From Ridgeia piscesae (Eukaryota > Annelida > Polychaeta > Sabellida > Siboglinidae), in contig JAODUO010000123.1 in NCBI GenBank assembly GCA_025642075.2, positions 475,001 through 539,000 of the forward strand: 64,000 nt of DNA. Direction: 5' to 3'. Of the stretch, positions 1 through 64,000 are shown piece by piece (positions within the stretch are counted from its first letter, which is position 1; every line of letters begins with the position of its first letter). The notes beneath the pieces were generated by a model. The model searched no databases. It was not told where the DNA came from and saw only the letters and a list, made by a program, of their open reading frames with translations. Both the position numbers and the translations under genes were made by a program.

Positions 1-299
1 AGCAGAGAGTATTACGACTTATGCAGTTACAATATTTAAAATTCAACCTTTAGCTGTTATTGAATAGTCCCAGCTTGTGCATATAGCCCTAACTCTACAG
101 GGTGGTCTGTGTGATAAACACATAATCCGTCATCCGTGTAAGATGTTGTAAGCAACTGGGTTCGTAGAAATGCAAACATCGTATCAAGCGCACTATGAAT
201 TGTAAACATCGCCGTGTTACATCGACACGTGCGCTTGTTTACAGCGCGTCAATATTTAAAACGATAAATGTCCCGGATGTACTACAGCCAAAGGCAAAA

Positions 300-21902
<21,603 letters not shown>

Positions 21903-23186
21903 GGTGTTTGTCACGGTTGACTGTGTTAATAGTTCAGGAATGTGTGTGTGTCCATCGTTAAGAAGATTTCAGTGCAATTTCATGACAATCATATGACTGT
22001 AATTTAGAATATGTTATAATACCAGTACACACTCCCATAATATAAACCAAGAGCATCAGTTATCGCCATTATGTTATTTTCATCTTAAGCCTGTTCATGG
22101 TAGCTGCATATTTAAGGTGGCAGAACAAGTACATAATTTGAACCAAAATACTAAGTAACCATTGTCATGTTTTTTGGAATGTGTTGCCAGTCGGTAAATC
22201 TAGAATCAGACAAATGAACCTTGACACCTCAGAGGAAATGCACTTACAATACTCAGCAGTTAGCTTGTTAATACATGTAGATAATATTAGTCAGAATGTT
22301 TTATGACTAGTATTTGTACACATTTCACTGTCTCCTATTTTCTGTGACATTCCAAATGCTGTCAGCACTCTTCGTCTGAAAACTACTACGACATGCTCCT
22401 TTAATTCACATCCAACGTAAAACTACATTTGCTTTTCCATAGGCAGCCATTATAATGTTTTCTTGATTGCTTACCAGGTTTTTTCTACTGGAGTATTCAC
22501 ATTTTCAGTCATTAATTAGCCTTCATTCACTTCATTCTGCTGTGTGAAATTCGTGAAATTCTAGTACATCATGTTCCCACAATCCAATCTTTTACCTGAC
22601 ACACCTTAATTCCTGCTAAAACCAGACAAACACTGGTTTCACCAATCAAAATGATGCCTGCATCTATATGCCGAAAAACACCAACTGACATCTGTCATAA
22701 TTTGACAGCTCTGATGCCACGCTGCACAAATACATCATTTCTACTCACTCGACACTAAACAATTCCTCGCAGAAATTCAAACAAACTGCATAATGCCATT
22801 TAGTTTACTCTCGTCAGATAATGGCATAAGATAATCGTTGATATTTAACAGTCGGGCTAACACTAGTGGTACATGTGCTGCATAACTACTACGTCACCAG
22901 CTGGCAGTAGCCGTTTGGTGAAGATTGCAGTAGCTACCAGCATTCGAAACATCACATAGAAAGGTAACCTGATTGTGAGATAAGTAAAACAATTACCATT
23001 TCAACCATCTTCACTCACATTTACAGTAATGTACGTTCTTGAACATTGTTGCCCGCAACTGGGGGGGTTGAAGTATAATTGCATGAATAAATAAAATGGG
23101 TATAATTTAGGTTGTATTATAGTACAATATTCCTTTTTATTCCGTCTCTATACTGTAGCAGGAATAGTACAAAATAGGGGCCTGGA
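21903..23186 (+). other. 3' UTR and flank of zinc-finger gene
   Basis: No coding features. The 3' UTR may extend to an AATAAATAAAA signal at about 23086, giving roughly 1.2 kb. Confidence 0.5.
23086..23096 (+). terminator. Candidate polyadenylation signal of zinc-finger gene
   Basis: Overlapping AATAAA motifs about 1.2 kb after the stop. No transcript evidence. Confidence 0.35.
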
Positions 23187-23199
23187 GGAGATGTAGAAT

Positions 23200-23676
23200 T
23201 ACTGTAATCTGACTATGTGATTGGAGAGACTGTAATCTGACTATGTGATTGGAGAGACTGTAATCTGACTATGTGATTGGAGAGACTGTAATATGACTAT
23301 GTGATTGGAGAGACTGTAATCTGACTATGTGATTGGAGAGACTGTAATCTGACTATGTGATTGGACAGACTGTAATCTGACTATGTGATTGGAGAGACTG
23401 TAATCTGACTATGTGATTGGAGAGACTGTAATCTGACTATGTGATTGGAGAGACTGTAATCTGACTATGTGATTGGAGAGACTGTAATCTGACTATGTGA
23501 TTGGAGAGACTGTAATATGACTATGTGATTGGAGAGACTGTAATCTGACTATGTGATTGGAGAGACTGTAATCTGACTATGTGATTGGACAGACTGTAAT
23601 CTGACTATGTGATTGGAGAGACTGTAATCTGACTATGTGATTGGAGAGACTGTAATCTGACTATGTGATTGGAGAG
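23200..23676 (+). repeat. 28-bp minisatellite with 224-bp higher-order period
   Basis: About 17 units of GAGAGACTGTAATCTGACTA plus TGTGATTG. Marker variants recur eight units apart: AATATGAC at 23290 and 23514, GGACAGAC at 23363 and 23587. Confidence 0.93.
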
Positions 23677-25317
23677 AACTAAGCAAGTTGTTGCACAAGT
23701 ATATTCTTTGATATGTCATTGTGCACAAGTTGACTCATTATTACAGTATTTCTTGTATTCAATATAATCAAGTAATAGCACTGTTTAAATTAAGTTATTT
23801 AAAGTTATGCTGGTCATATGATAGAACAAAATAAACCTGAAACAGCATCATGACATTGGCCTAAATATTATCTTAATTCCGAGATTCCTTTAGATTAGAA
23901 AACCTATTTTATGTTATTTGTAGATGAATAAAATATACAGACACAGCAAATTAATGTAGATTTAAAAGTGTAATTTTCACATGTACACCCAATATGGCAT
24001 GTTCATTTACATTGGTATTGTTGCATAATAATAATAATTACAATAGTTTGATTTCATGATGTTGGGAAATTCTAGTCCGGTGACGTGATTAGTTTACAAT
24101 TAAGATCTGTGCCTTTAGAAATATTTAAGTCATTGGCTACAGAAGTGGACATGTTCCTGAAATTGTCCAGTATTTTAGAGCTCAGTCAGGATAATTTAAG
24201 ATGTGTGAAACAGTTTAACAATTAATTGTTGGTGACAGACTAGTTTATTGATGAAATGTACGTCACGATTTGGAAATGCGATGTTTTCTTTGTATGTTGC
24301 TGACTTCAGTTGTTCAATTGTGTTGCTCAAACTAGTATATAAATCAAATTAATTACCTATGAATGAGTGATCTTGTTTGTGTTTGCCATGAAATCTGAGT
24401 AGATTGATATATAACAAATTATATATATTCGAACACATTAACAATATTTATAACAACGATTTTAACCATTATCCCTTTATTGTTTCTGAGTGAATATTAT
24501 GTGTATCTCAAATCCAGACAGAAATAATAAAAATATGTTAATGATGCAATGTTCATTAATCTGCAAAATGGATATGTAAATTTGTTAATGAAAGTTAATT
24601 GCTTCAAAAGTATATATATATATGTTGATGATGCTAAACATTTATCTCTGTTTATGTGCATTGTTGAAACCTCAAGGCTCTCCAAAAAAACCTCCATGGC
24701 GGCTGAACCAAATTCATATATTCAGTCAACTGAGACTGAACTTCAACACAACTCATCCAATCAATCAGTCAATCAATCAATCCTTGTGCGCCAGGGGTCA
24801 CTGCGGATGATTACGTCGGTACCACTTTCACTAACCGCGCACTCCCTTTGAAAAAATAATGTTTTCTACTGTATTCATTAAAATTAATTAACTTGCATCG
24901 AACAATATAGTAACCGCAATATGAAATGATTATGTAATTCATGTTGTTAAAAATAAATTATTTATTTCAATACATTGATTGTTAAAATAATCAGCTGAAC
25001 ACTATGGCTGCTATGCTTAACAACATGATATTCTCTATACATGGATTATCAACCAATTACAACACATACTTTTAAAGTTAAAACTACACTTCAGAATGCT
25101 ACAATTGATATTTACAGACAAACTGACAGAATACTTGTTCATTTCCTATTCACATACTTTACAAAAGTCAACAATATCATTTTTATAATCACCAGCTTCA
25201 ATACTGTTGTCTTTATCTGCATCCGGCGTTGCAGTCTGCAATGATTTAATACAAGATAAGACCCCAGTTGGATCCATAGAATGTTGGCAGTAGACGAGTA
25301 ACCTAACAAGAGAGACG
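23677..25317. other. Intergenic AT-rich sequence between tail-to-tail genes
   Basis: No gene seen. It probably holds the NOX4 3' UTR; minus-strand AATAAA motifs occur near 24960 and 24477. Short CAATCAAT run near 24765. Confidence 0.5.
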
Positions 25318-55767
<30,450 letters not shown>

Positions 55768-56350
55768 GGCAGCGACCACCGGCCAACCGACACACGTACA
55801 ACACCGGGAACGGAAACCTTCACAACCCGGTCGCTTCCCTGCGTCGTCCGCCCCTTCTCACCCCACGCACTGGTCAAGCAATAGGACCAGTCCAGCGGCC
55901 AGTGACAGTGTAGCGGTGCCTTGCACTAAGACAACCCCGGCCAGCGCCGACTATGTCTATGCACACAATCAAATATAGCGGTCGGGTCGGGTTGTGAGTC
56001 ACCCTTTATAAAATATTCACTTTCCGTCTTTCGGCTTCACACATCCTGGGCTGGGTTGACGCGCGCCCGGCTAACCGCGGGCACCAGTGGGCGGGGTGTG
56101 GACCCACTACCCCGTTACGTCGAGACGACGTGTAAGGGAGACTCGGGTGAACGTGCTGGTGTTGTCGGCCGTGCGACTCCGGAGATACGATTCCCCGTGA
56201 ATGGGAGCGTCTGCCGGCAGCAGATTGGCTGCCGTGGGCGGGGGACGTAGAACGTAGATCGCGAGTTCTCAGGCACGCGCGCACTCGCACGAACCGAGCG
56301 CGGTCCTAGCGCGCGGCCTCGACTTGCGCAGTGGCCGGGCGTGTGGCGGG
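55768..56350. promoter_or_regulatory. GC- and CpG-rich block, probable NOX4 promoter and 5' UTR
   Basis: A clear rise in GC and CpG (GCGCGC, CGCGCCCGG, GCGCGGTCC) relative to the AT-rich surroundings, directly upstream of the NOX4 ATG. No TATA box evident. Role inferred from position and composition. Confidence 0.6.
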
Positions 56351-56455
56351 GATGGGGGTTTGGTCATGGCACAGTTTGATAAGTTGGCCACACACTTTTT
56401 GTAATTTATTTTTTATTTCTTTGTGGCACTACATGTAATTCGTGACTATGATTAT

Positions 56456-56512
56456 CCATGTTTTGGGGCTCCCCGCCTCCCTGAGCTCCTAGACACACGT
56501 AGGCGGCTGTCA
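56456..56512 (+). repeat. Short repeat, copy 1 (pairs with 56810-56864)
   Basis: CCATGTTTTGGGGCTCC, then GAGCTCCTAGACA and AGGCGG, recur with small changes 355 bp further on, where the copy interrupts a SINE fragment. Confidence 0.75.
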
Positions 56513-56757
56513 CCTCACATGCCTGTCTGTTACGAATGGTAAATACATGGCTGGAGACGACCCTACATGGCTAGAGACTGCTCAGTAGACAGGTTGCCAC
56601 TTGTGACAAAATAATGGATATATAGCATTAAATAGCAAACGTTAATTAACACATATGTGCTTCATACCTATTATGATCTAAGTGTTAAGGCATACGGTCT
56701 ATTTGAAGTTATGCAAGCGCCATTTTAATTTGGCTTTTGAAACTGATCTAAAATAGT

Positions 56758-56975
56758 AAAGGTAAATTCTTGTATAGTGCAATATTCAGACCTCGGGATT
56801 GCCTAAGAGTACCCATGTTTTGGGGCTCCATCGCCCTCCCCTAGCTCCTAGACATACTTAAGCGGAATAGTATGAAGTTATTAGCATATCCACTTGGATT
56901 GAGCTTTATATTTACTTCCCTGGCAGACCTGCTCAATTGAACACCATCTCAGCTTCTTCTGGGCATTTACGCTGA
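56758..56975 (-). mobile_element. SINE fragment (first family), minus orientation, interrupted
   Basis: Tail TTCTTGTATAGTGCAATATT at one side and CTGGCAGACCTGCTCAATTG at the other flank an inserted copy of the short repeat at 56810-56864. Confidence 0.75.
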
Positions 56976-58002
56976 ACGCATATGATTGAAGAGGTTATTA
57001 GACCAACATTTATTTTCCTGTTCGTCATCAATTTCATTTGTCCTATCTTCCGAATGTGACTAAAATGTCTACAAGAAATAGATTAAATATGTGTTTTAGT
57101 CAACCAAACCAAACGCATCGCGTAGACGATCCATGGCGTCCAACAACAATTACAGTGCCGCCATCTAGCGCATTAGCGTTATGCAATTTATCGATAAAAG
57201 CGTACTCGCATATGATTCTAAGACCACAATAAGGTGCAATAAGATGTTTTCGTGCAGCGTGGCACCAGAGCAGTCAAATTACGACAGCTGTCAGTCGGTG
57301 CATTTCTGCGTATTAATACAGTTGTCATTTTGCTTGGTGATGTAATCAGGGGCAATCCGTGGGTGGTTCAAGCAGAAATGGATGGGTGCAAGGTTTGAAA
57401 GAAGTTTGTGGGAGCCTGAGGTATTAAAAGTTCACGAATGTTTCACAGAACTTCTGTCTATGGAGGGTAAATATGCTGTGAAATTGTCAATACCAGAGCT
57501 GATCAAGATTAGTAGGAAATGAAGGAAACGTTATAATGGTCGCCTATGGAAAATGCAAATGTGGTCTGACTCCATATGATCATTCATCTGTACCACGGCA
57601 GTATTTCCAAATGGTGCTGATCCATGGCAAATAGCTCACGTGGATGCACGATCAGTCAAACACTGCAATTTGTCGGGCGTACCGCCTTTATGTACGTTGT
57701 TAGGTTCGTTGTGTTATTGTTAGGTTCATTCGTGGTTAAGTTCGTTGTGTTAAACATAAAAGTTTCAATATTGGACGTGAGCAGACGTTTTATTTTTTAA
57801 AAGCTTTGGCATAGTTAAAGAACCACAGAAACTAACGTTTCATTTTGTCCAAACCAGTTTTCAAGTTTAAAGTTGGTAAAAAAATAGTGGCGCCACAGCA
57901 CGGAGTATGCGTAATAAAGACGGGTGATGTACAGTGCTGCCGCCCGTGGCCGTACCCTGGGTGAACCTTGTTTGGCGAACGGCTACACGCCGCTGTCACA
58001 AG
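56976..58002. other. Intergenic, upstream of third gene
   Basis: No recognised feature; should contain the promoter of the gene at 58003. Confidence 0.45.
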
Positions 58003-58050
58003 ATGGCAGCCACCATGAGCACATCGGTAGCAGCGAAGGTGTCAGAAAAA
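58003..58050 (+). CDS. Unrecognised gene, exon 1
   Basis: Encodes MAATMSTSVAAKVSEK; donor GAAAAA|GTAAGA, phase 0. ATG in GCAAGATGG-like context (A at -3, G at +4). A second ATG at 58015 is possible. The call rests on a good donor and on joining in frame to 61513. Confidence 0.5.
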
Positions 58051-61000
58051 GTAAGAATACACGTCACGCTGAATGCTATGCATGGATAGATGTCGTTCGA
58101 TTTACAAAGTTGTGTTAGCACAACATGTAGCCAACTTTTGGATGCTCAGATGTTGTCCATTTCGGTGTTTGTGTAATGTTTTGTAGCCGCGCGACAAAAT
58201 GTCCCGACTAATTTGTATTTGATCGTGACGAAAGAAACGTGAACCAGAAAATGGTTTTGTAAAATGCAAAGGCAGTTATGTGGCTGTCCAAGTGTGTACT
58301 TATGTGAATTACACTAGATGTTGCATGCTTTCGTTTAAGGACATTCCAGGGTAGATTATTGTTGATTTCGCCATTTAATGTGAATTATTCGAAATGAAAG
58401 CGAGCGATAATAGAGATGCCAAGTTTTAACCATGGACAAACTGCGGTCAGAATATTTTTAAAAAATATGCTAATAACTTCAGGTAACTGTTAGTGGGATC
58501 ATCAGTCTGGACACATTTTAATTTTGTCATAACTGTGCCTACTCATTTTTTATGCTTCCATGCATTAATTAAAAATACATTCAATCATTCAACATCATCC
58601 TAAACTGAGAAATTTTTGTTTTACAATTATGATTGGGTTACAACTTACAAAGGTTGTGTTGTGCTCTGATGTGCCTATTACAGCACCATGCACTTGGATT
58701 GAGCAATAGGCCATGTAAGTCTCGTGCTCGAAAACAAGGTTGGGGGGCAGGAAGTCCATTTTTTCTATGTTATGAGATAGGTCACGGCTCGACATTGGCA
58801 CTGGCCCGATGCATGTTTTAAAGCTGTTGGGCCAGTTCGGGCCACCGGAATTTAAATTCTATTGGGCCAGTGGTTTCAATCCCCTACTGACCACCGTTGA
58901 CATTTCTGTAACCCGACCCATCACAGAAATATAGAATGACATTAATAACATTAGTCTATTTATTAACGTTCGTTTTGTTACATTTTATCTATAACATATT
59001 ACACAACTGTGTCTCAAATGTTGTCGTGCATACATAACACTGTTCCATGCACTGTGGAAGTCATATTTTGTAAACGCCCACATGATTGGCGAATGGCGGG
59101 AATCACTCATTATTCACCCAATCAGCGATCATTTTACACGTTGCTGTTGGCTAGGCTATGGGTGGTAGGCAATGTCGTTGTTGTCTTGCATGAATGATAA
59201 AACGCTGATGCACATTCCATAATGGAAAGACATCTACGTAATTTGTTATACTGTCAAACGTTTGACAGTGTTGTAAAAAAACATTCCTGCAGCAGTGGAT
59301 TTTGTAATATAATCTTGGAAGAAACAGGGCAAGTGTTTTGGACAGCGTTCACACTGTCACGGGCGCACGTGGGCCCTCGGCCTCGCACACAGACGTGATG
59401 GTTTACATAGTCATGTCATTAAATGGGGCATGGGTTATCTGTGTTCTAACGCTAATTTATCATTATTTCACATATGCCTGAATCTGCAGGCACAACCAAA
59501 ACTAAGAAATGTTTTTCATGACAGACAGCTATAGTTTCAAGCCTCCTTGTATACCTGTCAAAACTCTCAGTCATGAATTCGACTTTGCTTTAGTTTAAAT
59601 GCAATTATGCAAAATGAACTATTAATAGAAAGTGTCAATGAATAAATCAATTGTTAATATTAAATATGAAAAAGAGTTTGTTTTATAATGTCCGAGCTCA
59701 TAAAATGGCCTAAAGTGCAGGCTATAATAAATAATATTGTACTTTTTACTTGTTTGCGTTATATTATTTTTCGAATTTAAACTGACTTTATTGTGTGATA
59801 TGTAGAAGAGACACAACACTGACAGAAGACATTGACTGTAGTCATTAAGGTTGATATTTAATTTCTCGAAATATCTATAAATAAATGTGCTAAAATTGTA
59901 TAGTGTGAAAGTTGCCTCCGATGTTATATTAGCAAACTGAGACCACGACTAAAAGATTTTATTTAATGTCGAGTTTTCTCTTTTTATTGTTTCAATCTGA
60001 AAAATTAACATTTGAAAAAACATGCAACATAAGAGCTTCAGAAAGTCTTCATGGTGTCACTCCTGTTGGAACTTGGTCTTCTAAAGCGATGGGCACCTCG
60101 GTAGCAGCATATTTTCTTTACAATATTTGGGCCAGTAACTTTTCAAATATCCTAGCCCCCCGGACCAGTGGATACAAAAGCTTAATGTCAAGGCCTGTAG
60201 GACTTTGTTTTGTTTTTGGTTGTAATAATCGGGAAGTTCCCAAATAGTCCCAAACAGCTATATTTTCTGGAGGATAATTACAAGCAGAAGCGGTGTGACA
60301 TTTGCCTGTAAGAATGATCATGCATTTTAATAGGTTATTGTGGTAGTTGCCATAGCATCGGCGGCTAGTACTTGTGTTTAGCAATCTTGAAAAGAAATAA
60401 AGAATGCCATCTTTCTTGGAGCACAACCTGTGTTATGATTATGTGTATTGCGACACCTTCTCAGATATAAGTGCTTATCGAACTGTTGAGAAACCACAAC
60501 GTACAGCAATGTAAAATGCAAATCGAGTAAAAGACACATACGGCGTGAAATCGTTCATACTATCTGCGCTACGTAAATCGCTATATGTCTATGACAGGGT
60601 GGTGACTGTCATCCGTTGTTAGAACATCATTATTGTGTCCTGTCCCCAATCAGTTCCAGTCACGCGCAGTTTTGCGGTATCGTGACCCACTTACAGGCCC
60701 TATAAACATAGTTTGTTTATGCCAACCACTCTGACTTTTTGGCATCGACATTGTGCTAAGACACAATATTTGTAAAACATGAATATGTCTGGAATGATGT
60801 TGAATGATGGAATTAATACAAGGAAGTATCAAATGTAACCAAAATATATGTTTATAACTGCACAAATGAGGTGTGTCTGGATTATACATATGTGCCAATT
60901 TTTTTTATTGCTGATTTAATGTTTCATGTATTTTCGGTGTAGTCATGAAAATATAGACATAGCCAACAGAAATTGGAAAACAATTTTAGTTACATAATTA

Positions 61001-61512
61001 ACTGATTTAGCCCATTGTGTGTCAGGTTCTTTGATTTACATTAGTTCTGATTTGTACCTCACGTTCGATAAATCAAAATATTGCTACCACTAGATGCTGA
61101 AATGGTATTCCTTCGGCATAGACAGTCACTTTGGTTTGTGCCCTGTGGAACTTTAAAACTTCAAGGCATCAATAATTGGAAACTAATAAGGCAAGTGGCA
61201 CATTTACTTAACTCAGGCATCATGCCACCAACTGCCAGTGTCCTGCTACCTTTATATCCAGCAATTGTGAAAACAGTATAACACGTTGTAGATATGCCTT
61301 AATATTGAGAACAGTTGGAGTCTAAAAGAATTGAAAGATGAACTAAAAAAAAAACAGTGAGTGCGTAAAGTGCATATCAGCACTTCCTAACAATCCTAAA
61401 AGTTGCCCATTAATTTCAGTACAACCTACAAATAAACCCCTTGTATTGTGTTGCCAGGTGGAGAGCATGACAAACATATACACCATTATAGTTTATGATG
61501 TGATGTTTTCAG
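58051..61512 (+). other. Intron 1 of unrecognised gene
   Basis: AT-rich. Short GGGCCAGT phrases recur at 58830, 58862 and 60128. No exon recognised. Confidence 0.5.
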
Positions 61513-61798
61513 TCAATCGATGATTGTCCTGGAGACGGAACGCCGTCCACTACAGACGCGCCTCCTGTGAGCAAGGAGGAGCGACGTGGAGGGGATGGAG
61601 CGGAGGACGTGTGCCCTGTGGTCCCTGTTCCTGGGAAAGTGGGGAGTGACGCTGCCAGTACAGACAGCAGTCCGAGCGTATCAGCAGACAGGGAGGTGAG
61701 CCCAGCCTTGGACGCAGGTAAAGGGAAGCCAGTGGCTGAGGCAGCACCAAAGGTGAAGGAAAGTTCACGCTCGAGAAAGAAGGAAGATAAAAGTATTG
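61513..61798 (+). CDS. Unrecognised gene, exon 2 (partial gene, leaves window)
   Basis: Acceptor GATGTTTTCAG, donor AGTATTG|GTGAGTC (phase 1). Encodes 95 low-complexity residues rich in Ser, Asp, Glu, Pro and Lys, ending in basic SSRSRKKEDKS. The composition suggests a disordered nuclear protein; no domain visible. Later exons lie beyond 64000 or were not recognised. Confidence 0.6.
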
Positions 61799-62760
61799 GT
61801 GAGTCCAACCATTCCTCATTTGATGACTTTCACATCTAATAGACAACCTTTACAAATGCAATTTCATTTCATATCCACTAATTCCAGTTAAATTAGTTTG
61901 CTCCTCACATTTCTTTAATTTGTTTGCTCCTTGGGTTTCTGACTAAATTAAGGAAAAAGCAAAGCGACCAAGTATTTGCTATAATATCCTAGTGTGTTTG
62001 TGCACAAATGCTAGCTAGTTCACTTTATTATAATTATTAGACAAACTAAACTATTAAATTTTTTGTTTCGAACGAGTTGGTTCAAAATTATGTGTGAATC
62101 CTTAGTATGAACACCAGCCTTGTGTGGATTTATATCCTTGTCTTCTCGTGATCATGTCATGTGGGCGATATTGACCTTTAACTTCACCCTCTGGAGCTAA
62201 CAGTCATAAGATGCTGTTACCTGAGTTAGCAACTAGCAATAACACTTAGTGGCAAGGAGGGTAAGTTATAATTATACATTTTAACACCGTTCTTTTTTAC
62301 TATGTGGAATAATACAGTTGTTTAGATGTTGTTATAATAATTTTTTGTATTATAATTAATTGAATTAAACAGTTACAATTACAATATTTGTACCTATTTG
62401 TTTATAAAATAGACATAATTAGATCATTGTTCTGCAGGAATCAGTTAGTGTCAATTGATAGATTTGTTAGACGAATGACTTAATTAATATATGTACAGTC
62501 AGGTGGAGACGGCAGCATATTGCTATTTATAATTATTAATATACATTCATTTATGGAAAAAAAGTAAAGCTTGTTTGCGTGGTGGAAAAAGGCATATGCT
62601 TCTTTGTGTAATGTGCTTTTACTGGGAACTGTACTCTCTTGTCGATATAAATATGAATATTAGACTTACAGCGAGTATTAAACAAAATGCTGGTATCAAT
62701 CTGTATCAAAAAAGTCTAGTATTGAACTGACACTAATGTAACATCCTCTGTGTAATGTGT
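61799..62760 (+). other. AT-rich intron sequence
   Basis: No feature recognised. Confidence 0.5.
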
Positions 62761-63830
62761 CAGGATTACTATTGGAGTGCCCCCTCCATCAGGACTACTA
62801 TTGGAGTGCCCCCCCCCCTGTGTCTGCTACACTGGCTCAACTATGAATGTGTAAATCTACAAGGTGGATGAATTCAGTGGGATATGACCTCCACAGTGTA
62901 ATGTATCATGAATATGTTGGAGTGACCCCCACTCTGTGTATTGTCACCCCCAAGTGTCTGCTACTATCATCATGACAGTGTGAACCCAGTGGGGTTGACT
63001 TCCTGGTGGATTGACCTCCCCCAGTCAGTGCTCACAACTGTTCAATGACGAGTAAAATTGTATGCATCTAATGGGGTGTGACCTCCCCAGTGAAGTGTAA
63101 CAGGACTTTACTAGTAGAGTAGTTCCCAGTCAGTCTGTTCACAGTGGCTCAGTGTAATAAATTACAAAATATGGTGGTGCCAACGCAGTGGGGTGTGACC
63201 TCCCCAGGGTAACAGGACTACTAGTGGGAATAACCCAGGGTTTTATGCAGGATAACATTCTTGTTAGTCACACATTTTTTGGTGGACACGTGGATGATAA
63301 CTCTTATACATACCAGGCAATTTATGTGTATTATGACCTGAAATATACAAATACACCGATTTTCAAGGCATAACATTGTATCTATGACTTATTTTCTACC
63401 AATCCAGTGAAATTTCTACGATCCAAATGATGGGTGGATGGGTCTCTGCATAAAGCTATGGAGTGACCCCCCCTCCTGTCGGTTTTGACCCAAATGGAGT
63501 GTGACCTCCCCCTTGTAACTGGACACTCACTCACTAAAACTACAATACAATTTTTTGTTGAACTGAATGAATTGTGACATCCCCCATGTAACTGGACTCT
63601 ACCAGTGGACACTGATAAACTGTAAAACTACAATACAAAAATGTTTGACCCGAATGGATTGTGACATCCCCCGTGTAACTGGACTCTACCAGTGGACACT
63701 GACTCACTGTAAAACTACAATACAAAAATGTTTGACCTGAATGGAGTGTGACCTCCCCCGTGTAACAGGACTCTACCAGTGGAGTGACACCCCCGTTCAG
63801 TGTCTGCCGACACTGGCTCAGTGTTGAGCT
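62761..63830 (+). repeat. Degenerate tandem repeat, about 84-bp unit in the later part
   Basis: From 63485, units hold GTGTAACTGGACTCTACCAG, ACTGTAAAACTACAATACAA and GTTTGACCTGAATGGA. Earlier, shorter pieces such as GTGACCTCCCCAG recur from 62760. Confidence 0.8.
63236..63465 (+). repeat. Interspersed repeat F, copy 2 (inside the degenerate array)
   Basis: Same motif order as 16830-17135, lying between units of the tandem repeat. Confidence 0.75.
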
Positions 63831-64000
63831 AGGGAGCATGTGCCAAGACAAGTCTCTGCCTGTTGTGCCTGGTTCATTCACTGACAGCAGCTTATAGTTT
63901 GACTGTGTGCCTGTGTCTCTGATCGTCTTGGACAGTGTCCTGCACACCTTCAATTATGCCTGGTCATAGTCTCGAGTTCCGGTGTGAGAAATATAGGGAG

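Overview
This is a stretch of an animal nuclear genome: long introns, GT-AG splice sites, tRNA-derived SINEs, non-LTR retrotransposon tails, inverted-repeat elements and an extreme load of mini- and microsatellites. A marine invertebrate, perhaps a mollusc, is my best guess from the SINE/LINE style and repeat content. That is inference; no sequence here fixes the taxon.

Layout. (1) 300-21902, plus strand: a 17-exon gene for a C2H2 zinc-finger protein of about 1306 residues, with an AT-hook near the N terminus, a block of 4 fingers, a linker, a block of 13 fingers and an acidic tail. Reading it through requires ignoring two single-base insertions, at 2462-2468 and near 14827. (2) 25318-55767, minus strand: NADPH oxidase 4 (NOX4). 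I could place 17 coding exons by splice sites and protein similarity. One further exon, expected between 31777 and 30248, was not found; a 36-bp satellite array occupies that intron. (3) 58003-61798 and beyond, plus strand: the first two coding exons of an unrecognised gene that leaves the window. Genes 1 and 2 are tail to tail. Genes 2 and 3 are head to head across 2.2 kb containing a GC/CpG-rich block at about 55750-56350.

Function. The zinc-finger protein should be a nuclear DNA-binding factor. The NOX4 protein should be a six-helix membrane flavocytochrome; its four heme histidines, FAD and NADPH motifs and the E-loop His/Cys residues linked to hydrogen peroxide output in NOX4 are all visible. 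Nothing suggests the genes work together.

Most remaining sequence is repeats. Several arrays abut splice sites. Two appear to be built from them: the 30-bp array before exon 13 carries the exon 13 acceptor sequence in every unit, and the 29-bp array after exon 14 carries that exon's donor. Other elements include a TTAA-flanked inverted-repeat element (42214-42729), an 0.8-kb terminal-inverted-repeat element inside a TA tract (20066-20883), a 280-bp palindrome (18033-18312), several SINEs and three LINE 3' ends.
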